DNA of 64,000 nt from Vulcanimicrobiota bacterium (GTDB lineage Bacteria; Vulcanimicrobiota; Vulcanimicrobiia; Eremiobacterales; Eremiobacteraceae). The DNA is taken from positions 62,001 through 126,000 of the forward strand of contig JABCYQ010000001.1 in NCBI GenBank assembly GCA_013290125.1. The letters are read 5' to 3'. Under the pieces are notes generated by a model, which worked only from the letters and a program-made list of their open reading frames with translations, was not told where the DNA came from and did no database searches. Position numbers and translations under genes: made by a program. This document shows, piece after piece, positions 33,267-41,742 of this stretch (positions are counted from its first letter, which is position 1; each line of letters begins with the position of its first letter).

Positions 33267-34088
33267 ATGAGCGATCTTGCCGTCTGCTTCGGACCCGCCG
33301 CACGCGCCGCCATCTGCCACGCGTTCGACGGCGCTACAAAATCGATCAGCGCGGAATTCTACGATCTCAAGGATGGCGCAGTTAGAGCCGCGCTCGCGCG
33401 TGCGCAAGCGCGCGGCGTTGTCGTCGATGTCCGCACCGAGCACCACCGCCACGCGTTTGATTCCCATGCCGTTCTGCACGCAAAAGCCGCTGTGATCGAC
33501 CAACGCACGGCGATCGTCACCACGGCCAATGTCACGCGCTCGGGTTTCGGCTCGCCGGGAGAAGTGTGCGTCGTCGACGATCGACCCGACGACGTTCGCG
33601 CGCTCTCCGCGGCAATCGCCGGCCAAACAGACCCGACGTGTTCCCACGAAAGAATCGTCGCGGGTCCAGGCACAGCACTGCGCGATTCCGTAGCGGCAAT
33701 GCTTATTTCGCCCTCCGACTTGCGCATCGCATCGGAAGATCTGTCCGACGAGCGCGTCGTTGAAGCGTTGATCGCGCGGCACGCGGCGGGTCACAATGAC
33801 CGCGTGCTCATCAACGACAAGGGGACGCTCAGCCGGGAACAGCAGCGAACCGTCTGCCGGCTCAATGGCGCCGGCGTCGCTGTACGCGCGCCGGTCGACG
33901 CCTACATGCACGAGAAGTATGTGGACGATGGCGATCGCATCTATGTCGGCTCCGCCAACCTCACGCGCAACGGGCTCGACGAAGGCCGAGAGATCGGACT
34001 GGTAGCTCCTGCTTGCGATTTCGGAATCGGCGCCGCCGAATTGCGCGCGCACTTCGACGAGCTCTGGTCCTCTTCGTCTCCGGTCTGA
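33267..34088 (+). CDS. Phospholipase D-like protein with two HKD motifs
   Basis: A 273-residue PLD-superfamily protein. The first HKD motif is LHAKAAVID (H71, K73 and D78) followed by TTANVTRSG. The second is MHEKYVDDGD (H215, K217), where the Asp spacing is one residue longer than HxKx4D, followed by GSANLTRNGLDEGREIG. There is no signal peptide or membrane segment, so a soluble nuclease or phosphodiesterase of the cardiolipin synthase/nuclease group is likely. Two palindromes follow, the second a good terminator. Confidence 0.85.
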   Translation: MSDLAVCFGPAARAAICHAFDGATKSISAEFYDLKDGAVRAALARAQARGVVVDVRTEHHRHAFDSHAVLHAKAAVIDQRTAIVTTANVTRSGFGSPGEVCVVDDRPDDVRALSAAIAGQTDPTCSHERIVAGPGTALRDSVAAMLISPSDLRIASEDLSDERVVEALIARHAAGHNDRVLINDKGTLSREQQRTVCRLNGAGVAVRAPVDAYMHEKYVDDGDRIYVGSANLTRNGLDEGREIGLVAPACDFGIGAAELRAHFDELWSSSSPV

Positions 34089-34102
34089 CGATATCGTTTG
34101 AA

Positions 34103-34124
34103 GGGGCCGACTTTATGTCGGCCC
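34103..34124 (+). repeat. GGGCCGAC palindrome, TTTAT loop
   Basis: GGGCCGAC (34104-34111) and GTCGGCCC (34117-34124), loop TTTAT; identical in core and loop to the copy at 2597-2618. First of an ordered pair. Confidence 0.78.
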
Positions 34125-34153
34125 GCGTTTCGGGGCCGCCGGATTTGGTTGAA

Positions 34154-34181
34154 GGGGCCGACGCCAGTCGGCCCCTTTTTT
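34154..34181 (+). terminator. PLD-gene terminator; GGGCCGAC palindrome, GCCA loop
   Basis: A 9-bp stem GGGGCCGAC/GTCGGCCCC (34154-34162 with 34167-34175), GCCA loop, then six T. It can terminate the PLD transcript and is the second member of the pair. Confidence 0.82.
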
Positions 34182-34246
34182 CGTCCGAGGCGACGACAGA
34201 GTATTTCGCGGGTGCGCCAGCACGCGAGGTGGAAGCGTGCGCCGGC

Positions 34247-34921
34247 ATGCAGATAAAACGGCGTGTTCGCACAATTCGTAATACGCGTCTGATTTTGGTT
34301 CTCGCAGCCTTTGCATTTTTCGCTTGCATCGCGCCGCTGTGTGCGCGTCTCTATGTGACGGCGGATACGTGGCAGCGCCGATACGTCGTCATTGCAACAG
34401 TGCCCGCACGCCATGTCGCTCTCGTCTTCGGCGCCGGATTGCTTCCCGATGGTTCACCGTCGCCGATGCTGGCGGATCGGGTCGACGCGGCGCTGGATCT
34501 CTATCGCACGGGAAAAGTTGTCGAGCTGCTGTTTTCGGGTGACAACAGCAGGCCGGAATATAATGAAGTCGGCGCGATGTTCAAGTACGCGGTTGACCAC
34601 GGGGTCCCGCGATCTGCGATCACGCTCGACTATGCGGGATTTGACACGTACGACAGCTGCTATCGCGCACACGCCATATTCGGTGTCACTTCTGCGATAC
34701 TTGTTACGCAGCGCTATCATCTGCCGCGCGCGGTTTACGATTGCTCCTCGCTCGGCATTGATGCTGTCGGTGTAGGAACGCCGGACTGGGGTGCGTACGA
34801 CGATGGTTTGATGGCAAGTTACGAGTTGCGAGAGACAATCGCCGATGTCAAGTCGCTCTGGGACGTGAACGTGAGCCACCGTCCGGCGACTCTTACGGGC
34901 GCTTACCTCGGGATGCACTAG
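34247..34921 (+). CDS. SanA/YdcF-like (DUF218) membrane protein
   Basis: A 224-residue protein with an N-terminal membrane anchor (LILVLAAFAFFACIAPLCA, about 15-33) and a DUF218 domain. Family stretches include ARHVALVFGAGLLPDGSPS, LYRTGKVVELLFSGDN and ILVTQRYHLPRAVYDCSSLG. SanA has been linked to vancomycin exclusion and envelope integrity in enterobacteria; its biochemistry is not settled. The ATG at 34247 places the anchor right at the N-terminus; the longer frame runs through the terminator palindromes and was rejected. Confidence 0.87.
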   Translation: MQIKRRVRTIRNTRLILVLAAFAFFACIAPLCARLYVTADTWQRRYVVIATVPARHVALVFGAGLLPDGSPSPMLADRVDAALDLYRTGKVVELLFSGDNSRPEYNEVGAMFKYAVDHGVPRSAITLDYAGFDTYDSCYRAHAIFGVTSAILVTQRYHLPRAVYDCSSLGIDAVGVGTPDWGAYDDGLMASYELRETIADVKSLWDVNVSHRPATLTGAYLGMH

Positions 34922-34927
34922 GAATGT

Positions 34928-34948
34928 GGGCCGACATAAAGTCGGCCC
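34928..34948 (-). repeat. GGGCCGAC palindrome, ATAAA loop (reverse orientation)
   Basis: GGGCCGAC (34928-34935) and GTCGGCCC (34941-34948) around ATAAA, the reverse complement of the TTTAT form. It lies between the convergent SanA-like and tatD genes. Confidence 0.75.
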
Positions 34949-34956
34949 CTTCAGGT

Positions 34957-34970
34957 CGTCGGCCCCTTCA
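34957..34970 (-). repeat. Half copy of the palindrome
   Basis: CGTCGGCCCCTTCA, the right arm and flank of the element without a left arm, 8 bp after the intact copy. It runs to the tatD stop codon and looks like a truncated second member of a pair. Confidence 0.5.
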
Positions 34971-35747
34971 GATTTGTAGACGGGGGAAGAGGCGCATCGC
35001 GTTCGCGGTCGTCGCTACCGCGATCTCGGGTTCGCTCGAGCCGCGCAATTCAGCCACCCGCTTGCAAGTCAGAGCGAGATACGCCGGCTCGTTGCGTTTG
35101 CCGCGATACGGCGTCGGCGTCATGTACGGACAATCGGTTTCGAGTACGAGGCGGTCGAGCGGCGCGTGTGCGACAGTATCGTGAAGCTGCAGCGCGTTCT
35201 TGAACGTGGCGGCGCCGCCGATGCCGAGATACACGTCGAATTCGTCGATGAACGCTTTGGCACTCGTCCAGTCGCCGGTCCAGCAGTGGATCACGGCCCG
35301 GCGGCTGCGGTCGAAATGTGCGCGCAAGAGCGAGGCGAGATCGTCCTCAGCTTCGCGACAATGGATGATAGCCGGCAGGTCGAGGCGCGCTGCGAGATCG
35401 AGCTGTCGCGCGAACACGTCGCGTTGGATGGTGCGCTCGGAGAAATCGTAGTGGTAGTCAAGACCCATCTCACCCAAGGCGACCACATTTGGATTTTGCG
35501 CCGCCAATTCGAGCCACGCGAGATCGCCGGCGCTCTTGGCTTCGTGCGGGTGTACTCCGACCGCCGGCGCGATAGCAGAATGACCCGCGGCGAGAGCTAG
35601 CGTCGCGGCGCTCGTCGCCGCGTCCTGGCCGGCTGAGACTATGCGCCCCACTCCCGCTTGTGCTGCGCGCTCGAGCACGGCGTCCAGGTCGGCCATGTAC
35701 GCGTCGCCGTCGAGGTGCGCGTGCGTGTCGACCAGGTCGAGCGTCAC
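34968..35747 (-). CDS. tatD: TatD-family metal-dependent DNase
   Basis: A 259-residue TIM-barrel hydrolase of the TatD family, associated with DNA repair and fragmentation. Metal ligands are in LVDTHAHLDG (HxH near residue 9-11), ALGEMGLDYHYDFS, IIHCREAEDD, AVIHCWTGD and LVLETDCPYMTP. The chosen GTG at 35747 overlaps the metG stop as GTGA; an upstream extension is Arg-rich and reads into metG. MetG-TatD adjacency is common in bacteria. Confidence 0.93.
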   Translation of the reverse strand: MTLDLVDTHAHLDGDAYMADLDAVLERAAQAGVGRIVSAGQDAATSAATLALAAGHSAIAPAVGVHPHEAKSAGDLAWLELAAQNPNVVALGEMGLDYHYDFSERTIQRDVFARQLDLAARLDLPAIIHCREAEDDLASLLRAHFDRSRRAVIHCWTGDWTSAKAFIDEFDVYLGIGGAATFKNALQLHDTVAHAPLDRLVLETDCPYMTPTPYRGKRNEPAYLALTCKRVAELRGSSEPEIAVATTANAMRLFPRLQI

Positions 35748-37282
35748 GACGCGGCGGCGGCCGCTTCGATGCGTGGGAAAAGCGCGGGCGGTACCGTGGT
35801 GCGAGAGCCGGTCGCAAGCGCGCCCCAGCGGAGCGCGTCGCTCCACGGCGCCCCGGGAACGCCCGAAAGACCAAGCGATGACCACATGGCCTCACCGGTC
35901 GTGGGCATGAACGGATAGACGAACGCCGCGATCCAGCGCAAGCCCTCGCACAGATCGTACAGCACGCGGTCGAGTTCGGCTCGATCGGGTTTCTTCGCCA
36001 ACTCCCATGGCTTGGTCTGTTCGACATACAGGTTGAGAGCGCGCACGCGCTCCCAAGCGCTCGTCAGCGCACCGCGAAAATCGATGTTGGCGAGCGCGTC
36101 TTCGTATGCCGCGCGCGCGTCGTCGAAGCCGGCGGACAACGCGTCGTTGACGTGCGACTCCGGCACGATGCCGTCGCGATACCGCGCGAGCATCGAGAGC
36201 GTACGCTGCACGAGATTGCCAAGGTCGTTAGCGAGATCAGCGTTGTAGCGGCGCAGCATCTGCTCTTCACTGAATCCGAAATCGGAACCGAACGCCGCCT
36301 GCGCGAGGAGGACGTAGCGCATGGCGTCGACCCCGAATTGCGCGGTCAGTTCGGCCGGCCGAACCACGGTGCCCTTGCTCTTGCTCATCTTCTCGCCTTC
36401 CATCGTGATCCAGCCGTTGGCGAAGACCAGCGCGGGCAGCGGAAGGTCGAGCGCCATGAGCAGCGCCGGCCAGATGATCGTGTGGAAGCGAAGGATTTCC
36501 TTGCCGATGAGATGCACGTCGGCCGGCCAGAGATGCGAGAATCGATCGAGGTCCAACGGATAGCCGGCAGCCGTGATGTAGTTGCAGATCGCATCCACCC
36601 AGACGTAGATCGTTCCGCCGCCGCCCGGCAACGGCACGCCCCAGCCGACCGTCGCGCGAGAAACGCAGAGATCTTCCAAACCGCCTTCGAGCAAAGAGAA
36701 CATCTCGTTGTACGCGCTTTGCGGCCGCACCCACGCCGGGTTGGCGAGGAAATGCGCGATCAAGCGCTCGCGATACGCGGAGAGCTTGAAGAAGAGCGCG
36801 TCTTCTGATAACCACTCCACCTCGCGCCGGCACTCGGGATTCGGGCAACGGCCGTCGATGAGCTTGCTCTCGGGCCAGAACGTCTCGTCGTTGCGGCAAT
36901 ACCAGCCCTCGTAGCGCCCGGGCACGATATCGCCCTTCTCACGCAGCGTCGTGAAAATGCGCTGGACGGCCGCCTCGTGATCTGGATCGGTCGTGCGGAT
37001 GAACTGATCGTACGAGATGTTGATATCCCGCCATTGCTGCTTCCAGCGCTCGACGATCTGATCGCAGAACTCTTTGGGCGTCATGCCGGCCGCGGCTGCG
37101 ACGTCGGCGATGCGCTGGCCGTGCTCGTCCGTGCCGGTCAAAAAGTGCGATTTGCCCTTTCCGGCCACGCGATGGTAACGCGCCAGAACGTCCGCGGCGA
37201 TCGTGCTATACGCGTGGCCGATGTGCGGCGTGCTGTTCGTGTAGTAGAGCGGCGTCGTGAGGTAAAACGTATCCTTAGGCAT
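35744..37282 (-). CDS. metG: Methionyl-tRNA synthetase
   Basis: Charges tRNA(Met). The 512-residue enzyme has the HIGH motif as PHIGHAYS (about 19-26), the zinc-type knuckle YEGWYCRNDETFW and CPNPECRREVEWL (about 125-160), the WVDAICNYI stretch and KMSKS in GEKMSKSKGTVV (about 298-309). It lacks the C-terminal tRNA-binding (EMAP-like) domain, as in the shorter bacterial form. The ATG lies in a short leader after the rsmI end. It is followed by tatD with a stop/start overlap. Confidence 0.97.
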   Translation of the reverse strand: MPKDTFYLTTPLYYTNSTPHIGHAYSTIAADVLARYHRVAGKGKSHFLTGTDEHGQRIADVAAAAGMTPKEFCDQIVERWKQQWRDINISYDQFIRTTDPDHEAAVQRIFTTLREKGDIVPGRYEGWYCRNDETFWPESKLIDGRCPNPECRREVEWLSEDALFFKLSAYRERLIAHFLANPAWVRPQSAYNEMFSLLEGGLEDLCVSRATVGWGVPLPGGGGTIYVWVDAICNYITAAGYPLDLDRFSHLWPADVHLIGKEILRFHTIIWPALLMALDLPLPALVFANGWITMEGEKMSKSKGTVVRPAELTAQFGVDAMRYVLLAQAAFGSDFGFSEEQMLRRYNADLANDLGNLVQRTLSMLARYRDGIVPESHVNDALSAGFDDARAAYEDALANIDFRGALTSAWERVRALNLYVEQTKPWELAKKPDRAELDRVLYDLCEGLRWIAAFVYPFMPTTGEAMWSSLGLSGVPGAPWSDALRWGALATGSRTTVPPALFPRIEAAAAAS

Positions 37283-37346
37283 ATACGCTCATGTGCGTTC
37301 GGTGAAGCCAAAAGCCCTGCCGGACGCACTTTCGCACGCGCACTGA

Positions 37347-37367
37347 AGGGTCGACGCTAGTCGGCCC
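37347..37367. repeat. GGGTCGAC variant of the palindrome, GCTA loop
   Basis: GGGTCGAC (37348-37355) faces GTCGGCCC (37360-37367) with one G/T wobble; the loop is GCTA. It lies in the 88-bp rsmI-metG spacer, 4 bp after the rsmI stop (minus strand). Confidence 0.6.
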
Positions 37368-37370
37368 AGG

Positions 37371-38207
37371 TTAGTCGCGGTCGGCTTCGTCTTGCGCGAG
37401 TTCGTACAAGGCTCGTTTGGATACGCTCGTGATGCCGTGGAGCGCACGAGCGACAGCGCTGACGCTCGCACCGCCGGCGAGAAGCGCGCGCACCGCCGAC
37501 GTGATCGCTGGCGGGATCTCCGTAGAGGGCGCTTCGTCCGGCGCGCCCTCGATCACGACCGTGAACTCGCCGCGCGCCGGCCAGGCGATCGCAGCGAGCG
37601 CTTCGGCTGCGTTTCCAAGCACCTGTTGTTCGAACTTCTTCGTATATTCGCGCAGGACGAAGATCCGCCGGTCGCCGAGCACGCTCTCGATGTCTTCGAG
37701 CAGCGCGCGCATCCTGACTGGCGCCTCGTACAGCACAGTGCACGCCGCCTCATGCACGAGCCCGGCTAGATACGCGGCGCGCGCTCCGGGCTTGCGCGGC
37801 GGGAAACCGTCGAATCGGAAATGCGCAGAATCAAAGCCCGAGAGAACGACCGCGCTAGGAACTGCGCTCGGACCGGGCAGCACCTCGATCGCGGCGCCTG
37901 CCGCGCGCGCGGCGCGGACCATCTCGACGCCGGGGTCCGAGATGCCGGGCATGCCTGCGTCGCTGACCATAGCCACCGTTTTGCCTGCGGCCAGCAGTTT
38001 GCGCAGCACGTCGAGCCGGCGCGCCGCGACGCGTTCGTGAAACGATTGCAGCGGTTTGTCGATGCCGTGCGCGCGCAGCAGCACTGCGCTGACGCGCGTG
38101 TCTTCTGCGAAGATGACGTCGCATTCGCGCAGCATCCGCAGAACGCGCAGCGTGATGTCTTCCAGATTGCCGAGCGGCGTCGGGCAGAGCACCAATCGTC
38201 CGGCCAT
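37371..38207 (-). CDS. rsmI: 16S rRNA 2'-O-methyltransferase RsmI
   Basis: Methylates the 2'-O of C1402 (E. coli numbering) in the 16S rRNA decoding centre. The 278-residue SAM-dependent enzyme has LCPTPLGNLEDITLRVL (7-23), VIFAEDTRVSAVLL (31-44), the signature MVSDAGMPGISDPG (about 80-93) and VLPGPSAVPSAVVLSG. The C-terminus contains the small ALAAI.. and SVSKRALYELA elements. A 14-bp direct repeat lies just upstream of its start. Confidence 0.95.
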   Translation of the reverse strand: MAGRLVLCPTPLGNLEDITLRVLRMLRECDVIFAEDTRVSAVLLRAHGIDKPLQSFHERVAARRLDVLRKLLAAGKTVAMVSDAGMPGISDPGVEMVRAARAAGAAIEVLPGPSAVPSAVVLSGFDSAHFRFDGFPPRKPGARAAYLAGLVHEAACTVLYEAPVRMRALLEDIESVLGDRRIFVLREYTKKFEQQVLGNAAEALAAIAWPARGEFTVVIEGAPDEAPSTEIPPAITSAVRALLAGGASVSAVARALHGITSVSKRALYELAQDEADRD

Positions 38208-38236
38208 GGCGCGGTGGCTTCCGCGCGCGGCCGGCG

Positions 38237-38277
38237 AATCGCTCTTGCGCTAGCCGCCAAACCAATCGCTCTTGCGC
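38237..38277. repeat. 14-bp direct repeat between rsmI and the phosphoesterase gene
   Basis: AATCGCTCTTGCGC occurs at 38237-38250 and again at 38264-38277, period 27 bp. It fills most of the gap between the rsmI start and the phosphoesterase stop. It could be a binding site pair or a duplication scar. Confidence 0.55.
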
Positions 38278-38280
38278 GTC

Positions 38281-39705
38281 TCAGCCGCCCGCGTTCACCA
38301 TGGCCTTGGACGGATCGAGGATGAGCGGAGCGCGCGGCTTCTGGCTGAAGTCGAAGTCGTTGCGCAGGTCGCCCAGGATCGCCTGATTCTCGCGCACGTC
38401 CGGCCGCGGATCCGGGCGGCCGTCTGTCTTCGGGTCGATGCGCTGGCTGCCGAGGAAGTCGTCTTCGATGAATTTGGCGTACGCATCGAATGATAGCGTC
38501 TGATGATCGACGTACCCGCTTCGCGCGTATGGACTGATCACGAGCCCAGGCACGCGCAGTCCGTAGCCGTTCTGATCCACGGTCGGCGGTTTGACGTGAT
38601 CGTAAAATCCGCCCCAATCATCCCAGCCCAGAAATATCGCGCTCGAATTCCAATCCGGACTCTGCATCACCGCGTTGATGACGCCCGTGACGTAGGCTTG
38701 CCCGCTGCTGACGGCAGCCGGCGGATGCTCGCTCACGCGGCTGTTCGGACAGATCCATACGACGGACGGCAGAGTTCCGTTCTTGGCGGCGGCGTAGAAA
38801 TCGTCGATGCTCTCGATATTGCTCAACTGCCCGTCCCGATGAACGGTCGTGAAATACGGCAGCGGATTCCAGATGCCGGGCGTGCGTGCGCCGAGCCGGC
38901 CTTGGCGGCCAGTAAGCGAACCGTCTTCGGTGTCCGGCTCGGATCCAGCGAATATATAGTACGCCCAACTCACGCCGTGCGCGTGGAGCAGATAGGTGAG
39001 ATCGGTCCACGCATAATTCGGAGGAACGTTCGTACGCAGGCGCTTCGGACCGAAATCGGGCGGCATGCCCGGACTCTGCAGTGCGTTTGCGCACGACGAC
39101 GGATCGTCGGGCACCGAGCAGTGCGCCGACCATTCGGAGACCATGAACAAGTGTTCCGGCAAGCTCCACGACGCGTTCGGTTCAAACATCGCATCTTGTA
39201 AGACGAAGTTGTCGGCGTAGGTCCAATAGTTAGGCAGCTCGCGGCGATCGTGGTATCCCATGACGTCCGGAATGGTCGAGCCTTGGCAGCGCGGGTCGTG
39301 GTTGAAGCCCTGGCATTTGATGTCGCCGTGTTCCGATCGGTCGATGAAACCGTCCATCCGTCCGCCGTCGACGTCGGCCACGGCGTCTTTTTGACCATGC
39401 GGACCGCCGTAGTTGACGTCCGCCGGATCGTGATACGGCGCGACGCACTTGCCGCTGGCTGGATCGGTGACGCAGACGGTCGGCACGCCGTTGCGCATCG
39501 GGATGCCGTTGACGCCGGGATACGTCCCGAAGTAGCTGTCGAACGAACGGTTCTCTTGCATGATGATGATGATGTGCCGGATCTTTTGGATCCCGCTTGC
39601 GTCGGTCGCCGCCGATGCCGAAGACGCCGGTGCGAGCGCGGCGCCTCCTTGAGCAACGGCTAAGGCTACGGCAAGGGTGATGGGTGCGATCAGTCGAGCA
39701 TTCAT
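38281..39705 (-). CDS. Secreted phosphoesterase (phospholipase C / acid phosphatase AcpA family)
   Basis: A 474-residue exported enzyme of the PF04185 phosphoesterase family, which cleaves phosphodiester or phosphomonoester substrates outside the cytoplasm. A Sec signal is at residues 1-33. The metal/catalytic start [20 protein letters not shown] (about 45-64) is classic. Further motifs are [45 protein letters not shown] and [23 protein letters not shown] lies only 7 bp before the ATG, so the mRNA may have almost no leader. Substrate is not predictable. Confidence 0.9.
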   Translation of the reverse strand: MNARLIAPITLAVALAVAQGGAALAPASSASAATDASGIQKIRHIIIIMQENRSFDSYFGTYPGVNGIPMRNGVPTVCVTDPASGKCVAPYHDPADVNYGGPHGQKDAVADVDGGRMDGFIDRSEHGDIKCQGFNHDPRCQGSTIPDVMGYHDRRELPNYWTYADNFVLQDAMFEPNASWSLPEHLFMVSEWSAHCSVPDDPSSCANALQSPGMPPDFGPKRLRTNVPPNYAWTDLTYLLHAHGVSWAYYIFAGSEPDTEDGSLTGRQGRLGARTPGIWNPLPYFTTVHRDGQLSNIESIDDFYAAAKNGTLPSVVWICPNSRVSEHPPAAVSSGQAYVTGVINAVMQSPDWNSSAIFLGWDDWGGFYDHVKPPTVDQNGYGLRVPGLVISPYARSGYVDHQTLSFDAYAKFIEDDFLGSQRIDPKTDGRPDPRPDVRENQAILGDLRNDFDFSQKPRAPLILDPSKAMVNAGG

Positions 39706-39712
39706 GGTCGAT

Positions 39713-39718
39713 ATTATA
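39713..39718 (-). promoter_or_regulatory. TATAAT -10 box close to the phosphoesterase start
   Basis: A perfect TATAAT on the minus strand ends 7 bp before the ATG at 39705. No clear -35 is seen. With initiation about 7 bp downstream, the message would be leaderless or nearly so. Confidence 0.5.
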
Positions 39719-39834
39719 CTCCAACCACGCGGGAATTGGGATGAAGGCCGGATTGGAGCCGGCTGCGGAAGGTCCGCCGGCGGCCGCGCCGCAACCCGAG
39801 ACGCCGACGCTTAACCCGTGGAGAGCTATCTATC

Positions 39835-40647
39835 ATGACTTCGACCGACGCCGTCGCGACCTTTCGCTCGCTGCATGCCCAAGACCGCATTCTTGTCATC
39901 CCAAACGTGTGGGATGCTGCTTCAGCGGCCGTGTTCAAGAACGCGGGCGCCCAGGCGCTCGCTACGACAAGCTGCGGTCTTGCATGGTCCTGTGGTTACC
40001 CGGACGGTGACGTGCTGCCGCAAGGCGCGCTGGTGTTTGCCGTGAGCGCGATCTGCCGCGTGACGCACGGCACACCCGTGTCCGTGGATTTCGAAAGCGG
40101 CTACTCGAGCGATCCACGCGAGGTCGCTGAGGCCGTCGCGAAACTGCGCGAGATCGGCGTCGTCGGCATCAACCTCGAAGACGGCGCGGATCCGCCGGAA
40201 CTGACAGTCAAAAAGATCGCGGCGATCAAGCGCGCCGGCGCGAATCACGGCGACATCTTCATCAACGCGCGCACGGATGTCTACCTGCGCGAGCTTGCCA
40301 CTGGAGACGATGCTATTCGCGAGACGATCGAACGGGGCAAGCGATTCATAGACGCCGGCGCCGATGGATTCTTCGTCCCCGCGCTGACCGAAAATGGCGC
40401 GATCGAGCGGATCACCGCCGCGGTCCCGTTGCCGCTGAACGTGTTGGTGTGGCCGGGGTTGGCGCCGCTCGACAAACTGTACGGGCTCGGCGTGCGCCGG
40501 CTGAGCGCAGGCGGCCGCCTTGCCGAAGTCGCGTTGAGCGCGGCGCGCACCGCTGCGCGCGCCTTCATGCGCGGCGAGTCGCGCGATGAAGACCTCGCTC
40601 ACCCCGGCGGCGTGACCTACGCCGAGATGAACGCGCTCTTTCAATAA
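39835..40647 (+). CDS. Isocitrate lyase / PEP mutase family protein
   Basis: A 270-residue TIM-barrel protein of the PEP mutase/isocitrate lyase superfamily (PrpB-like branch). Key stretches are VIPNVWDAASAAVFKNAGAQ (21-40), the Mg-binding VDFESGYSS (about 83-91), GINLEDG and NARTDVYL. The Cys loop of true isocitrate lyases (KKCGH) is missing, as is usual in this subfamily. GGAGAG precedes the ATG. It may act on a 2-oxo or phosphonate-type substrate. The DUF5069 gene follows by 13 bp. Confidence 0.85.
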   Translation: MTSTDAVATFRSLHAQDRILVIPNVWDAASAAVFKNAGAQALATTSCGLAWSCGYPDGDVLPQGALVFAVSAICRVTHGTPVSVDFESGYSSDPREVAEAVAKLREIGVVGINLEDGADPPELTVKKIAAIKRAGANHGDIFINARTDVYLRELATGDDAIRETIERGKRFIDAGADGFFVPALTENGAIERITAAVPLPLNVLVWPGLAPLDKLYGLGVRRLSAGGRLAEVALSAARTAARAFMRGESRDEDLAHPGGVTYAEMNALFQ

Positions 40648-40660
40648 GGAGACCGGAATC

Positions 40661-41011
40661 GTGCCCACCGATTTTCGCGACGGCCGAACATATCCGCGCC
40701 GAGGACGAACGCCGCTCGGCGGCTTCTGGTGGCTAGCTCGTCTGGCTGACAAAGGTCGCGCCTCGGCCGCGGGTACGCTCCACGACTACTACTACCCGTG
40801 TCCGATCGATCGTGGCATGATGGCGCAGTGGGGTGTGAAGCCCGCGCAATTCGACGCGATGCTCAGCGCCAACGCCGACGACACTGCCGTCCTCGCGTGG
40901 GCGCTGGCGACGATTCCTGAAACCAAGCGCGATGCCGCGAATTCTTGGCTCTTGGCGGAATATATCGAGAACCTCGATCGCCAGGATCGCGAAGAAGGCG
41001 TCACCGGCTAG
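40661..41011 (+). CDS. DUF5069 protein
   Basis: A 116-residue protein beginning with GTG after AAGGAG. The pattern DFRDGRTYPRRGRTPLGGFWWLARLADKGR with DYYYPCPIDRGMM matches the DUF5069 family, whose function is unknown. No signal or membrane segment, so cytosolic. It follows the PEP-mutase family gene by 13 bp and its stop overlaps the convergent carbonic anhydrase stop by four bases. Confidence 0.82.
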   Translation: MPTDFRDGRTYPRRGRTPLGGFWWLARLADKGRASAAGTLHDYYYPCPIDRGMMAQWGVKPAQFDAMLSANADDTAVLAWALATIPETKRDAANSWLLAEYIENLDRQDREEGVTG

Positions 41012-41649
41012 TCGACGAGATCTCCGCACAGCGTGGAGACGATGCCGGTGGAGAGATGGTACTCAGCGCCGACCACCGCAAGTCTGCCTTCAGCCCTCGC
41101 CGCGGTGACGATCGGCTGCGCCTGCTGCAAAGCGGCCGTCACGCTGCGCACGTTCTCCTCGATGGCCGCTTCGAGCAGATCATCACGGCCTTGCACGCGT
41201 TCGACATTCGGACGGATAGCATCGATGATCGTCGCGATGCGCGATGCGGCCGTCCGCCGATTCACGACCGCATCCACTGCGGCGGTAACCGCGCCGCAGT
41301 TCGAGTGACCCAACACCATGACCAGCGAGCATCCGAATGTCTCGATCGCGTATTCGACCGAGCCGACGACGTGATCGTTCAGGATGTTGCCCGCGACGCG
41401 GATGACGAAGAGATCGCCGAGACTCTGATTGAACACGATCTCGATCGGCACGCGCGAATCCGAACACCCGAGCACCGTCGCGAACGGCCGCTGTTCGGCG
41501 ATCAAGTGCCGCCGCTTCACCGCGTGCGCGTGCATCGCTTCCGGCGCCACGTCTGCCGCATAGCTTCGGTTGCCGTCGATGAGCCGCTGCAGCGCGTCGG
41601 CGGGCGATACCGTTCGGTGCACGTTAATGTTCCTTTCCACCGCGGCCAT
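41008..41649 (-). CDS. Beta-class carbonic anhydrase
   Basis: Interconverts CO2 and bicarbonate. From the ATG at 41649 it has 213 residues. Zinc ligands are C62 in GCSDSRVP, H115 and C118 in LGHSNCGAV, with the Asp-Arg dyad D64 and R66 in CSDSR. The start MAAVERNINVHRTVSPADALQRL matches the family better than the earlier ATGs at 41718 and 41703, which remain possible. No signal peptide, so cytosolic. Divergent from the VOC gene. Confidence 0.92.
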   Translation of the reverse strand: MAAVERNINVHRTVSPADALQRLIDGNRSYAADVAPEAMHAHAVKRRHLIAEQRPFATVLGCSDSRVPIEIVFNQSLGDLFVIRVAGNILNDHVVGSVEYAIETFGCSLVMVLGHSNCGAVTAAVDAVVNRRTAASRIATIIDAIRPNVERVQGRDDLLEAAIEENVRSVTAALQQAQPIVTAARAEGRLAVVGAEYHLSTGIVSTLCGDLVD

Positions 41650-41742
41650 TCGGCCCAGCGTGCCGCGCCCCTGGAGGGATTGTGCGCTAGAGTGAGTCAA
41701 GTGCATCGAGCGTTGCAAACGATTGTTAAAGGAGAATTTTGA

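Noticed and set aside
34013-34246. Extension of the SanA-like gene upstream through two palindromes.
   Set aside because: It would translate a terminator region and put the membrane anchor in the interior.
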